Source of the DNA: Rubrivivax gelatinosus
GTDB taxonomy: Bacteria; Pseudomonadota; Gammaproteobacteria; Burkholderiales; Burkholderiaceae_C
Assembly: GCF_004340905.1 (NCBI RefSeq)
Contig: NZ_SLXD01000019.1
Coordinates: 1 to 56,164 of the forward strand
Direction: 5' to 3'
Length of the DNA stretch: 56,164 nt
Both the position numbers and the translations under genes were made by a program. Below, in pieces: positions 9,158-17,942 of this stretch (the stretch's first letter is position 1; the number at the start of each line of letters is the position of its first letter). The notes under the pieces are model-generated. The model was not told the origin of the DNA. It did no database searches and worked only from the letters and a program-made list of their open reading frames with translations.

Positions 9158-9228
9158 CGCGCCGGCCGCGCAGCGGACGGCATCGTCCGTTCACTCCGTG
9201 AACGACTGACGCGCCGGCAGCCACAACA

Positions 9229-9253
9229 AAAAAGCCGCCCGAGGGCGGCTTTT
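9229..9253. terminator. Bidirectional rho-independent terminator
   Basis: A perfect stem AAAGCCGCCC/GGGCGGCTTT with loop GA is flanked by A-rich sequence on the left and T-rich sequence on the right, so it can end transcripts of both the plus-strand gene at 8708 and the minus-strand argG. Confidence 0.88.
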
Positions 9254-9274
9254 GTCATCGTGCGCAGACCGTGA

Positions 9275-10618
9275 TCACTCGCCTTCGGGCGAAGACAGCA
9301 GCGGGATCGCGCCGCCGCTGCTGCTGCCCAGCAGCCCGGTGCGGCTGTAGACGCCCAGCTTGTCGCGCGTGTCGACGATGTCCAGGTTGCGCATCGTCAG
9401 CTGGCCGATGCGGTCGGCCGGCGTGAAGGCGGCGTCCTCGACCTTCTCCATCGACAGGCGCTCGGGCTTGTAGGTCAGGTTGACGCTCTGCGTGTCCAGC
9501 AGCGACCAGTCGTTGCCGCGGCGCAGCTCGATCCAGACCTCGCCGGTGACGGCGCGTGCCACCCAGCGCTGCGCGGTCTCGCGCAGCATCAGGCACTGCG
9601 GGTCGAACCAGCGGCCCTGGTAGAGCAGGCGGCCGAGCTTGCGGCCGTTCAGGCGGTACTGCTCGATCGTGTCCTCGTTGTGGATGCCGGTGACGAGGCG
9701 CTCGTAGGCGATGTGCATCAGCGCCATGCCCGGGGCTTCGTAGATGCCGCGGCTCTTGGCCTCGATGATGCGGTTCTCGATCTGGTCGCACATGCCCAGG
9801 CCGTGGCGGCCGCCGATGCGGTTGGCTTCCTCGAACAGCTCGACCGCGCTGGCGAAGCTGCGGCCGTTGATCGCCACCGGCACGCCTTCCTCGAAGCGCA
9901 CGCTGACGGTCTCGGCCTTGACCTCGACGTCCTCGCGCCAGAAGGCCACGCCCATGATCGGGTTGACGATCGTGAGGCCCTTGTTCAGGAACTCCAGGTC
10001 CTTGGCCTCGTGCGTCGCGCCCAGCATGTTGCTGTCGGTGCTGTAGGCCTTCTCAACGCTCATCTTGTAGTCGAAGCCGTTGGCGACGAGGTACTCGCTC
10101 ATCTCCTTGCGGCCGCCGAGTTCGTCGATGAAGGTCTGGTCCAGCCACGGCTTGTAGATGCGCAGCGCCGGGTTGGCGAGCAGGCCGTAGCGGTAGAAGC
10201 GCTCGATGTCGTTGCCCTTGTAGGTGCTGCCGTCGCCCCAGATGTTGACGTCGTCCTCCTTCATCGCCACGACCAGCGCGGTGCCGGTGACGGCACGGCC
10301 CAGCGGCGTGGTGTTGAAGTAGGTCGCGCCGCCGGTGCTGATGTGGAAGGCCGAGCACTGGATCGCGGCGATGCCTTCGGCCACCAGCAGCGCGCGGCAG
10401 TCGACGAGGCGCGCGGTTTCGGCGCCGTACTCCAGCGCCTTCTTCGGGATCGCGTCGTAGTCGCTCTCGTCGGGCTGGCCGAGGTTGGCGGTGTAGGCGC
10501 AGGGGATGGCGCCCTTGGCGCGCATCCAGTGCACCGCGGCGCTGGTGTCCAGGCCACCGGAGAAGGCGATGCCGACGCGCTCGCCGACGGGCAGGTTTTG
10601 GAGGATCGTGGCAGACAT
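9275..10618 (-). CDS. argG: Argininosuccinate synthase ArgG
   Basis: This 447-residue enzyme joins citrulline and aspartate with ATP in arginine synthesis. The length and sequence are those of the E. coli/type 2 subfamily, not the shorter 400-residue form. The ATP-pyrophosphatase motif AFSGGLDTS is at about 18-26, with YTANLGQPDE, WGDGSTYKGND and YSTDSNMLG following. The gene lies downstream of ribE on the same strand with an 82-base gap, and ends at a strong terminator. Confidence 0.96.
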   Translation of the reverse strand: MSATILQNLPVGERVGIAFSGGLDTSAAVHWMRAKGAIPCAYTANLGQPDESDYDAIPKKALEYGAETARLVDCRALLVAEGIAAIQCSAFHISTGGATYFNTTPLGRAVTGTALVVAMKEDDVNIWGDGSTYKGNDIERFYRYGLLANPALRIYKPWLDQTFIDELGGRKEMSEYLVANGFDYKMSVEKAYSTDSNMLGATHEAKDLEFLNKGLTIVNPIMGVAFWREDVEVKAETVSVRFEEGVPVAINGRSFASAVELFEEANRIGGRHGLGMCDQIENRIIEAKSRGIYEAPGMALMHIAYERLVTGIHNEDTIEQYRLNGRKLGRLLYQGRWFDPQCLMLRETAQRWVARAVTGEVWIELRRGNDWSLLDTQSVNLTYKPERLSMEKVEDAAFTPADRIGQLTMRNLDIVDTRDKLGVYSRTGLLGSSSGGAIPLLSSPEGE

Positions 10619-10700
10619 GGTGCGGGCTCGAAGGGACGGAGAAAAATCGGGGCGCGGCGCGGCCGGGCGACCCGCGATTGTCGCAAGGTTCGCGCGGGTG

Positions 10701-11408
10701 TCAGCGAGGCAGCTTGGGCGCGCCGCCGGCCAGCGCCTCGGGGTTCAGGCCGCGCTCGCGCAGCAGCGACTCCAGCGCCGGCAGCAGCGGCCCCAGGCGC
10801 TCTTCCAGCGTCGCGCGCACGGTGTCGACGAAGACCTGGGTCGCGCGCTCGATCTCGACGTTCAGCGCGGCGCCCGGCGCCTTCTCGCCGAAGGTCGTCT
10901 GGCGCAGCGTCTCGGGGATCAGCCAGACCTCGAACCAGCCGGCCTCGCGGTCGGCCTCGGCCACCGTCAGGCTGGCGCCGTTGATCGCGATGTAGCCCTT
11001 GGGGAAGACGTAGCGCATCCACGGCGCCGGCACGGCGATGCGCAGCACGTGGTTGTTCTCGGGCTGGCGCAATTCGGCCACCGTGGCGGTGAAGTCGACG
11101 TGGCCCGACAGCGGGTGGCCGCCGATCTCGGCGCCGTCCCTGGCGGCGCGTTCGACGTTGACGCGGCTGCCTTCGGCCAGCGTGCCCAGCGTCGTCAGCG
11201 ACAGGCTCTGCTGCATGACGTCGAAGCGCGCGGCGTCGGCGCCTTCGAGCTCGGTGACGGTCAGGCAGACGCCGTCGACGGCGACGCTGGCGCCGATCGC
11301 CAGGCCGTCGGCGAAGCCGGGCGGAAACCGCAGCGTGAAGCTGCGCAGGCCGGGCCGGTCGGCGAGCGCGGCGACGGTGGCGATGCCTTGGACGATGCCG
11401 GTGAACAT
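10701..11408 (-). CDS. ribE: Riboflavin synthase alpha chain RibE
   Basis: This enzyme dismutates two 6,7-dimethyl-8-ribityllumazine molecules to riboflavin. It shows the diagnostic start MFTGIVQG and the two homologous lumazine-synthase-like barrels, each with its loop (VDGVCLTV in the first, INGASLTV in the second) and GHPLSGHVD. At 235 residues it is about 20 longer than typical because of a C-terminal tail rich in Leu, Pro and Arg. Other rib genes are not adjacent. It is divergent from the alkylation-repair gene. Confidence 0.93.
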   Translation of the reverse strand: MFTGIVQGIATVAALADRPGLRSFTLRFPPGFADGLAIGASVAVDGVCLTVTELEGADAARFDVMQQSLSLTTLGTLAEGSRVNVERAARDGAEIGGHPLSGHVDFTATVAELRQPENNHVLRIAVPAPWMRYVFPKGYIAINGASLTVAEADREAGWFEVWLIPETLRQTTFGEKAPGAALNVEIERATQVFVDTVRATLEERLGPLLPALESLLRERGLNPEALAGGAPKLPR

Positions 11409-11488
11409 GGGTGGTGCGAGGCAGGGGCCGCAAGCGCGGCGAAGCCGCCGAGCTTAGCGCACGGCGTGCGGGCGCTTATCGTCGGCGC

Positions 11489-12580
11489 ATGGCCGAGCCG
11501 TTCAAGAACCTCATCTCCCCGGCGCTCGTGGCGCGCATGGCCGCGCGGCTGGCAGCCGCCGGCCCGGGTTTCGACGCCGCCGCCTTCGAGCACCGGGCTG
11601 CCGACGGCCTGGAGGCGCTGGAGCTGAAGGCGCGCACGCTGCAGCTCTGCGCCGCACTGGAGGCGACGCTACCCGCGGACTTCGGCGCCGCCGCCGACCG
11701 GCTGGACGCGGCGATGAGCGGCGACGACGGCCTGGAGGGCTGGGCGCTGTGGCCGGTCGGCGAGTACGTCGCACGCCGCGGCCTGGGCCAGCCCGAACGT
11801 GCGCTGGCGACGCTGCACCGGCTGACGCGGCGTTTCACCGCCGAGTTCGCGATCCGGCCCTTCATCGTCGAGCACCCGGCGCTGGTCTGCACGACGCTCG
11901 CGCGCTGGGCCGAGGACCCCGACGAACACGTGCGCCGCCTGGTCAGCGAAGGCACACGCCCGCGCCTGCCCTGGGGGCTGCGGCTGGCGGCGCTGGTGGC
12001 CGACCCGTCGCCCAGCCTGCCGCTGCTGCGCCGGCTGCAGGACGACCCCAGCGAGTTCGTGCGCCGCAGCGTCGCCAACCACCTCAACGACATCGCCAAG
12101 GACCACCCGGAGATCGTCGTCGACTGGGTGCGCGAACACCTGCCCGGTGCCACGCGCGAACGCCGCGCGCTGCTGCGCCACGCCAGCCGCACGCTGGTGA
12201 AGAAGGGCGACGCCGCGATGCTGGCGCTGTGGGGCCACGGCGAAGACTTCGTCGGCGACGCGGTGCTGGAACTGGCGCCGCCGCGGCTGGCCGTCGGCGA
12301 GACGCTGGGGCTGTCGCTGACGCTCGCCAGCCGCGCGGCGGTGGCGCAGCGCCTGGTCGTCGACTACCTCGTGCACCACGTCAAGGCCGACGGCCGGCGC
12401 ACGCCCAAGGTCTTCAAGGGCTGGCAGATCGATCTGGCGCCGGGCGCGACGCTCGCGCTGGCCAAGCGCCACTCGATGAAGCTCGTGACGACGCGGCGCT
12501 ACTTCGCCGGCGCGCACCGCGTCGACATCCAGGTCAATGGCCGCGTCGTCGCCGGCGCGGAGTTCGATCTGGCGCTCTAG
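11489..12580 (+). CDS. HEAT-repeat DNA alkylation repair protein (AlkC-like)
   Basis: This 363-residue cytoplasmic protein is built of helical repeats like the AlkC/AlkD glycosylases. It has FIVEHPALV, then repeat helices such as DEHVRRLVSEGTRPRLPWG and SEFVRRSVANHLNDIAKDHP, and a beta-rich C-terminal segment (about 270-363) typical of AlkC. The family removes 3-methyladenine-type lesions; substrate range is not readable here. ATG 11489 is used because the upstream extension overlaps ribE's leader. The TAG stop shares the tetranucleotide CTAG (12577-12580) with the stop codon of the convergent gene. Confidence 0.82.
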   Translation: MAEPFKNLISPALVARMAARLAAAGPGFDAAAFEHRAADGLEALELKARTLQLCAALEATLPADFGAAADRLDAAMSGDDGLEGWALWPVGEYVARRGLGQPERALATLHRLTRRFTAEFAIRPFIVEHPALVCTTLARWAEDPDEHVRRLVSEGTRPRLPWGLRLAALVADPSPSLPLLRRLQDDPSEFVRRSVANHLNDIAKDHPEIVVDWVREHLPGATRERRALLRHASRTLVKKGDAAMLALWGHGEDFVGDAVLELAPPRLAVGETLGLSLTLASRAAVAQRLVVDYLVHHVKADGRRTPKVFKGWQIDLAPGATLALAKRHSMKLVTTRRYFAGAHRVDIQVNGRVVAGAEFDLAL

Positions 12581-12918
12581 AAGCCGGCCCAGCGCGCGGC
12601 GTCGAAGCCGACGCTGATGCGGCCGTCGTCCCATTCGACGACCGGACGCTTGATGACGCTGGCCTGGGCCAGCATCAGCGCGCGCGCCGAGGCGGCGTCC
12701 ACGACGCCGGCGCGCACGGTCTCGTCGAGCTTGCGCCAGGTCGTGCCCTGGCGGTTGACCAGCGGCTCCCAGCCGAGCGCGGCAATCCAGGCATCGAGCC
12801 GCGCCTCGGGCACGCCGGCCTTCTTGAAGTCGTGGAAGCCGTAGTCGCGGCCCTGCTCGGCGAGCCAGGCGCGGGCGCGTTTGACGGTGTCGCAGTTGGG
12901 AATGCCGTAGACGATCAT
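12577..12918 (-). CDS. ArsC/Spx-family thioredoxin-fold protein (YffB type)
   Basis: This 113-residue protein starts with the family hallmark YGIPNCDTVKRARAWL and has a single Cys (C9), followed by YGFHDFKK and the C-terminal SVIKRPVVEW strand that carries the cis-Pro. Members are annotated as arsenate reductases, but the YffB branch is thought to act as a glutathione-dependent thiol reductase, and no ars genes are nearby. It overlaps the opposite gene by four bases at the stop codons. The lipoprotein gene ending at 12923 lies upstream, five bases away. Confidence 0.88.
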   Translation of the reverse strand: MIVYGIPNCDTVKRARAWLAEQGRDYGFHDFKKAGVPEARLDAWIAALGWEPLVNRQGTTWRKLDETVRAGVVDAASARALMLAQASVIKRPVVEWDDGRISVGFDAARWAGF

Positions 12919-12922
12919 GGGC

Positions 12923-13423
12923 TCAGTCTCGTGGGTCGAACGGGTGGTCGCAGCGCGGGTCGGGGCCGAAAGCGCCGTCGCGCACGATACCGTCGTCGCC
13001 GATCGAGATCTGGAACCACCAGCAGTCGTTGGTCAGGTAGCGCCAGGACCAGACCTCGCCGCCCTGCCAGCCGCCACCGCGGCGTTCACCCGGGCGGCCC
13101 AGCGTGCGCAGCAACTCGGCGCGCGACATGCCGGGCAGACGGCCCTGCACCGCCATCAGGTTCTCTTCGGTCAGCACCTGCTGGGTGGCGACGACACGGC
13201 CGTCGGCCGCGACGTCGATCATCCAGGTCGTGCGGCCGAAGGGGCCGGTGGCGTACTCCAGCCGGGTCAGGCCGTCGGCCAGCGTGTAGCGCGAGGTCGG
13301 CGGGCCCCAGTGGGCCAGCGTCTGCGGCTCGGTCCAGCCGGGCTGGGGCGGCTTCATCGCCGCGCAGCCCGCAAGGGCGGCGGCAACGAGCAGGGGAACG
13401 AGCAGGCAGCGCATGGCGGGCAT
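12923..13423 (-). CDS. Outer-membrane or periplasmic lipoprotein, unknown role
   Basis: This 166-residue protein has a lipobox LAGC (about 16-19), so Cys19 would be lipidated. The mature part has two sections with tracking Arg/Gly/Trp residues (LAHWGPPTSRY, LLRTLGRPGERR), each resembling the SmpA/BamE or OmlA small fold. This suggests two tandem BamE-like units, though that is only a pattern match. It may be translationally linked to the YffB-type gene downstream. An ATG at 13414 is an alternative start. Confidence 0.7.
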   Translation of the reverse strand: MPAMRCLLVPLLVAAALAGCAAMKPPQPGWTEPQTLAHWGPPTSRYTLADGLTRLEYATGPFGRTTWMIDVAADGRVVATQQVLTEENLMAVQGRLPGMSRAELLRTLGRPGERRGGGWQGGEVWSWRYLTNDCWWFQISIGDDGIVRDGAFGPDPRCDHPFDPRD

Positions 13424-13466
13424 GCCGGCAACCGGCGGGCCGGGACTCGGCCCGCCGTGCCCAGGC

Positions 13467-14600
13467 TCAGGCCGGCTTGACCGTGTCCAGCGCCTTCACC
13501 AGCCGCGCCACCGCGGCGTCGACGTCGGCCAGCTTGTCCAGGCCGAACAGGCCGATGCGGAAGGTCTTGAAGCCGGCCGGCTCGTCGCACATCAGCGGCA
13601 CGCCCGAGGCGGTCTGCAGGCCCTGGGCGACGAAGGCCTTGCCGGTCTGGATGGCGTCGTCGTCGGTGTAGGCGACGACGACACCCGGGGCCTCGAAACC
13701 CGGCGCGGCGACGCTGGGCAGGCCGCGTTCGGCGAGCAGCGCACGCACGCGGCGGCCCAGTTCGAACTGGGCGTCGCGCAGCTTCGTGAAGCCGATCTCG
13801 CGCGTCTCGAGCATCACGTCGCGCGTGCGCGTCAGCGCGTCGGTCGGCATCGTCGCGTGGTAGGCGTGGCCGCCGGCCTCGTAGGCGTCGACGATCTGCA
13901 GCCACTTCTTCAGGTCGGCGGCGAAGCTGGTGCTGGTGGTGGCGCCGATCGCCTCGCGTGCACGTTCGCTGAACATCACGAAGGCGCAGCAGGGCGAGCC
14001 GCTCCAGCCCTTCTGCGGCGCGCTGATCAGGATGTCGACGCCGGTGGCGCGCATGTCCACCCAGGCCGCACCCGAGGCGATGCAGTCGAGCACGAACAGG
14101 CCACCGACCTCGTGCACCGCGTCGGCCACGGCCTTCAGGTAGTCGTCGGGCAGCAGGATGCCGGCAGCGGTCTCGACGTGCGGCGCGAAGACCACGTCCG
14201 GGCGCTGCGCGCGGATCGTGGCCACGACGTCGGCGATCGGCGCCGGCTCGAACGGCTGCTTCGCGCCTTCGGCGACCGGGCGCGCCTTCAGCACCGTGTG
14301 TTCGGCCGGGATCGCGCCCATCTCGAAGATCTGCGTCCAGCGGTAGCTGAACCAGCCGTTGCGGATGACCAGCGCCTTGCGCCCGGTGGCGAACTGGCGC
14401 GCCACCGCTTCCATGCCGAAAGTGCCGCTGCCGGGCACGATGGCGACGGCGTGCGCGCCGTAGACCTCTTTCAGCGTCGCCGACAGGTCGCGCATCACGC
14501 GCTGGAACTTCTGCGACATGTGGTTGACGGCGCGGTCGGTGAACACCACCGAGTACTCGAGCAGGCCGTCGGGATCGAGGTCGGGCAGCAATCCGGGCAT
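13467..14600 (-). CDS. Class V PLP aminotransferase (alanine/serine-glyoxylate type)
   Basis: This 377-residue cytoplasmic fold-type I enzyme shows IVPGSGTFGMEA for phosphate binding, CIASGAAWVDM with the PLP-contacting Asp, and the Schiff-base lysine in SAPQKGWSGSP. The closest layout is the alanine-glyoxylate/serine-glyoxylate aminotransferase group, but the substrate cannot be fixed from sequence. ATG 14600 is supported by AAGGAAG upstream; a longer open frame reaching further upstream is composed of low-complexity Ala/Arg and is rejected. It is followed on the same strand by the lipoprotein gene. Confidence 0.85.
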   Translation of the reverse strand: MPGLLPDLDPDGLLEYSVVFTDRAVNHMSQKFQRVMRDLSATLKEVYGAHAVAIVPGSGTFGMEAVARQFATGRKALVIRNGWFSYRWTQIFEMGAIPAEHTVLKARPVAEGAKQPFEPAPIADVVATIRAQRPDVVFAPHVETAAGILLPDDYLKAVADAVHEVGGLFVLDCIASGAAWVDMRATGVDILISAPQKGWSGSPCCAFVMFSERAREAIGATTSTSFAADLKKWLQIVDAYEAGGHAYHATMPTDALTRTRDVMLETREIGFTKLRDAQFELGRRVRALLAERGLPSVAAPGFEAPGVVVAYTDDDAIQTGKAFVAQGLQTASGVPLMCDEPAGFKTFRIGLFGLDKLADVDAAVARLVKALDTVKPA

Positions 14601-14682
14601 GGAACTTCCTTGGGCGCCCGCGGGGCGCGTGAACGAGCCGGGCAGCTTAGCACCGGCCCCTGCCGCACCCGGATGAGGGACG

Positions 14683-14991
14683 TCAGCCGCGCTTGCGGCG
14701 CGGCACGGCGGCGTCGATGCGGAAGTCCTCCAGCCGCGCGCCCGCGGCGATGGCGTCACGCAGCCAGTGCGGACGCGGGCCGCGGCCGCCCCAGACACGG
14801 CCGGCGCCGTCGCGGTACTTGGGCTCGCCGCTGGGGGCCGCGCGGCCGAACAGTTCCTGCGGCGTCAGCGCCCACTCGGCGATGGCCCGGCGCGTCTGGG
14901 CAACGACCTCGGCGCGCTCGGCGCTTTTCAAGGCTTCGGCCTGGGACTGCAGCTGCGCGATGCGCTCCTGCAACTGCGCATAGGTCGGCAT
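14683..14991 (-). CDS. H-NS family nucleoid protein
   Basis: This 102-residue DNA-binding protein has an N-terminal coiled-coil oligomerisation segment (about 1-45, LQERIAQLQSQAEAL) and a C-terminal DNA-binding motif YRDGAGRVWGGRGPRPHWL. This corresponds to the H-NS minor-groove hook (Q/R-G-R motif), here GRGPRP. It has GAGGAGA just upstream of ATG. Such proteins silence low-GC DNA; the integron cassettes in this window would be natural targets, which is inference. Confidence 0.93.
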   Translation of the reverse strand: MPTYAQLQERIAQLQSQAEALKSAERAEVVAQTRRAIAEWALTPQELFGRAAPSGEPKYRDGAGRVWGGRGPRPHWLRDAIAAGARLEDFRIDAAVPRRKRG

Positions 14992-15135
14992 CGATCTCCT
15001 CTCGTCGCGTACACGCGAACGAGAAAGATTCTAGGGACCGCTCCCGGCAGGGCCGGGCGGTGCGTCCCTCCGATGCCGGACGCGGCCCGGCCGCAACACG
15101 AAGCCCGCGGCGCGGGCTCCGCGAAGGCCCGCAGA

Positions 15136-15909
15136 TCAGCCGCGGCGACGGCGGCGCGCCGCCGCCAGGCCCAGCAGCGCGCTGCCGGCCAGCGCCAGCG
15201 TCGCCGGCTCGGGCACGTCCGTGCCGCCGCCACCGTTGTCGTCCAGCGTGCCGGCGAAGTTGGGCTCGTCCAGCGCGGTGCCGTACTGGAAGGTCACCTT
15301 GGAGATCGCATCCAGGTCCAGCGGGCCCGCCACGTCGAACAGGAAGATCACCGAGCCGGTCGTCAGCGGGCTGTTGAAGACACCGCCGCCGTTGTTGTTC
15401 TGGCCGGTGCCGGTGCTGCGATCGTCGCCCGGCGAGGTGATGCCGTATTGCAGGCCGTCAGGCGACTCCGGACCGTACAGATTGGAGTCGACGTCGAAGC
15501 GGTCCTTGGGGCCGAAGATGTTGCCCAGGCCGGAACTCGAGATGCCCATGTGGGCGCCGTAGGCCGAGATCGCGTCGTCGAAGGCCCATTCGCCGCCGAC
15601 GTTGGTGCCGGCGTCGCTGACCCACTGCGTGCCCTTGTAGGTCGTGCCGCCGCTGATCGCCGACACGGGGCTCAGCGTGACACCGCCGCCGAGGTCGAAG
15701 AAGACCGCCGTCAGCACCTGGTCAGCCACCCGCACGTCGGAAGTTCCGGTGTTGGCGAGCACCACCTTCAGCTGGCTGCCCACGAGATCGAACGAGACCG
15801 AGGCCGACAGATTGTTCTGCGAGCCACTGAAACTCACCGGGGCAGCCCATGCGCCGGTGCAGGCACATGCGGCCAGGGCGAGAGAGATCAGTTTCTTTTT
15901 CACCGGCAT
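15136..15909 (-). CDS. PEP-CTERM sorted surface protein
   Basis: This 257-residue exported protein has a signal peptide (about 1-22, ACACTGAWAAP). A Gly/Ser/Asn-rich beta-type body follows, ending in a complete PEP-CTERM tail: VPEPATLALAGSALLGL then AAARRRRRG. The tail directs cleavage by exosortase (XrtA/EpsH) during export to the cell surface or matrix. No exosortase gene lies in the window. ATG 15909 is used; an upstream in-frame ATG would add 16 residues before the signal peptide. The body family is not identified. Confidence 0.85.
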   Translation of the reverse strand: MPVKKKLISLALAACACTGAWAAPVSFSGSQNNLSASVSFDLVGSQLKVVLANTGTSDVRVADQVLTAVFFDLGGGVTLSPVSAISGGTTYKGTQWVSDAGTNVGGEWAFDDAISAYGAHMGISSSGLGNIFGPKDRFDVDSNLYGPESPDGLQYGITSPGDDRSTGTGQNNNGGGVFNSPLTTGSVIFLFDVAGPLDLDAISKVTFQYGTALDEPNFAGTLDDNGGGGTDVPEPATLALAGSALLGLAAARRRRRG

Positions 15910-16038
15910 TCCAGGCAGTTGTGACAACTGGTCACGCAACCGCAAGGACGATGCCAACAGTCCTAAGTCCTTGTCGCTGAATAGGGGAGTGACGCCACCG
16001 GAACAGCGGCGGCGCCCCTATGTAAAACAGATCGACAG

Positions 16039-17808
16039 TCAGCGCACGACGTTCACGGTGACGGACGCCGAGGCGCTGTTGCCGGCGGCATCGGTGGCCA
16101 CGGCTTTCAGGGTGTGGCTGCCGGCGCGCAGGCGTTTCGTGTTCCAGGCATAGGACAGCGTCGAGCCGCTGCCGCTGGCGGCGAGCTTGCCGTCGACATA
16201 GAGCTGGTGGCGGATGCCCGCCGCCCCGCTGTCGTCGCTGGCGCTGACGCTGACGCCCACCGTGCCGCTGACGCTGCCGGCCACCGGGTTGACCAGCGCG
16301 ACCTTGGGCGCGGTGGTGTCGGCCGCCGGGGTGGACACGGCGTTCGCGACATTGACCGTCACCGTCGCCGACGTGGCGCGGTTGCCGGCCGCGTCGTAGG
16401 CGGTGGCGACGAGCGAGCGGCTGCCGTTGGCGACGCCGGTCGTGTCCCAGGCGAAAGCGAACGGCGCCGAGCCGTCGATGCCGACGGTGCTGCCGCCGGC
16501 ACTGAGTTCCACCCGCGCGACACCGACGTTGTCGCTGGCGGCGACGTCGACGGTGACCGTGCCGGAGACCGTGCTGCCGGCGCCCGGCGAGCCGATGGCG
16601 ACCGCCGGAGCGCTCGTGTCGGCCGCAGGCGCCGCGGCGACGGCCGCCGCGACGGCGGCCGCGGCATCGACCCGGCCATGGCCGAAGTTCGTGTCGCGCC
16701 CGGCCGTGCCCAGATCCTGGGCGCTGGCGTACAGCAGGCTCTCGATCGTCGTGTTCGGCAGGTCCGGCCGGCTGGCCATCATCAGCGCGACGACGCCGGC
16801 GGTGATCGGGCTGGCGAACGAGGTGCCGCTCCAGGCGGAGTAGCCGCCGCCCCGGTTGGTCGTCCAGATGCCGGATCCGGGCGCGGCCAGTGCGACGAAC
16901 GCGCCATAGTTGGACCAGCTGGTGCGCTTGTCGGCGCTGTCGGTCGCCGAGACCGGGATCATCGCCGTCGTCGCCGCGAAGCCGGGGTCCTTGCCGTCGT
17001 TGCCGGCGGCGACGACGACCAGGCCGCCCTTGCCACGCAGGTAGTTGGCCGCGCTGGCGACGGTGGAGCTGCCCGCCACGCCGTTGTAGCTGATGTTGGC
17101 GACTCGCGCGCCGTGGTCGGCGGCCCAGGTCAGGCCCTGGGCGACGGTGCTCCAGTAGGCGTAGGCGTTGGCGTCGGCGATGCGCACCGGCATCAGGTTG
17201 GCCTTGCCGGCGACGGCGGCGACGCCGGTGGCGTTGTCGCTGGTGGCCGCGGCGGCACCGGCCACCGCGGTGCCGTGTCCGTTGGCATCGCTGGTGTCGG
17301 CGTTGCCGTCGTAGAAGTTCCAGCCCGCGACCATGCGCGCCGCCAGGTCGGGGTGCTTGCCGTCGATGCCGCTGTCCAGGATCGCGATCGTCACGCCGGC
17401 ACCTTGCGACAGGTCCCAGGCGGAGGCTGCGCCGATCGTGCCCAGATGCCATTGGCTGCCGAGGTACGGGTCGTTGACGGCATAGGCCGGCGCGATGCGG
17501 CGGTCGAGTTCGGCGAACTTCAGCAGCCGGTGGCGCGCCAGACGCTGCTGCACCGCACGCTCGGACACGCCGGCCGGCAGGTCGACGACGTAGAGCTCGC
17601 TCTGCCCCATCTTGCGTGCCTGGCCGCCGTGCACCGCCAGCAGCGCGCGGAAGTCGGCGGCCGGCAGGCCGGCGCGGGGCGACAACAGCACGCGGCGCGC
17701 CGCCCAGGTGTCGTCGGCTGCGGCCGCCGGAGCGACGGCGAGGCCGAAGGCGGCAAGCGCCACCGCAGCAGCGACGGCACGGGGCAGGCAGGGCGGGAGT
17801 CGTCTCAT
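16039..17808 (-). CDS. Secreted subtilisin-like serine protease with two Ig-like domains
   Basis: This 589-residue extracellular S8 protease has a signal peptide (about 1-31), an inhibitor-like propeptide (about 35-110), and a catalytic domain with D145 (ILDSGIDGKHP), H178 (NGHGTAVAG), oxyanion N270 (AAGNDG) and S330 (SGTSFASP). The domain resembles the thermitase/fervidolysin group. Two Ig-like C-terminal domains follow, each starting DTSAPxV or DTTAPKV and ending VTVNV. These probably bind or space the enzyme. It lies downstream of nothing on its strand and appears monocistronic. Confidence 0.93.
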   Translation of the reverse strand: MRRLPPCLPRAVAAAVALAAFGLAVAPAAAADDTWAARRVLLSPRAGLPAADFRALLAVHGGQARKMGQSELYVVDLPAGVSERAVQQRLARHRLLKFAELDRRIAPAYAVNDPYLGSQWHLGTIGAASAWDLSQGAGVTIAILDSGIDGKHPDLAARMVAGWNFYDGNADTSDANGHGTAVAGAAAATSDNATGVAAVAGKANLMPVRIADANAYAYWSTVAQGLTWAADHGARVANISYNGVAGSSTVASAANYLRGKGGLVVVAAGNDGKDPGFAATTAMIPVSATDSADKRTSWSNYGAFVALAAPGSGIWTTNRGGGYSAWSGTSFASPITAGVVALMMASRPDLPNTTIESLLYASAQDLGTAGRDTNFGHGRVDAAAAVAAAVAAAPAADTSAPAVAIGSPGAGSTVSGTVTVDVAASDNVGVARVELSAGGSTVGIDGSAPFAFAWDTTGVANGSRSLVATAYDAAGNRATSATVTVNVANAVSTPAADTTAPKVALVNPVAGSVSGTVGVSVSASDDSGAAGIRHQLYVDGKLAASGSGSTLSYAWNTKRLRAGSHTLKAVATDAAGNSASASVTVNVVR

Positions 17809-17942
17809 GGTGATCGTGTTCTCGTTTCTTGGCGGTGAGGCCGGGCGGCCGCTCAGCCCTGCTTCGACCGGCGATCGCACCGGGTTGAGCCCGGGCTGGT
17901 TTCAAGCCGTAAGCCGGGCCCGGCGTTTGCCCGCTGAAGACG

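Noticed and set aside
13467..14798. Longer start for the aminotransferase upstream of 14600
   Set aside because: The added residues are low-complexity Ala/Arg/Gly without family match, and AAGGAAG supports the ATG at 14600.
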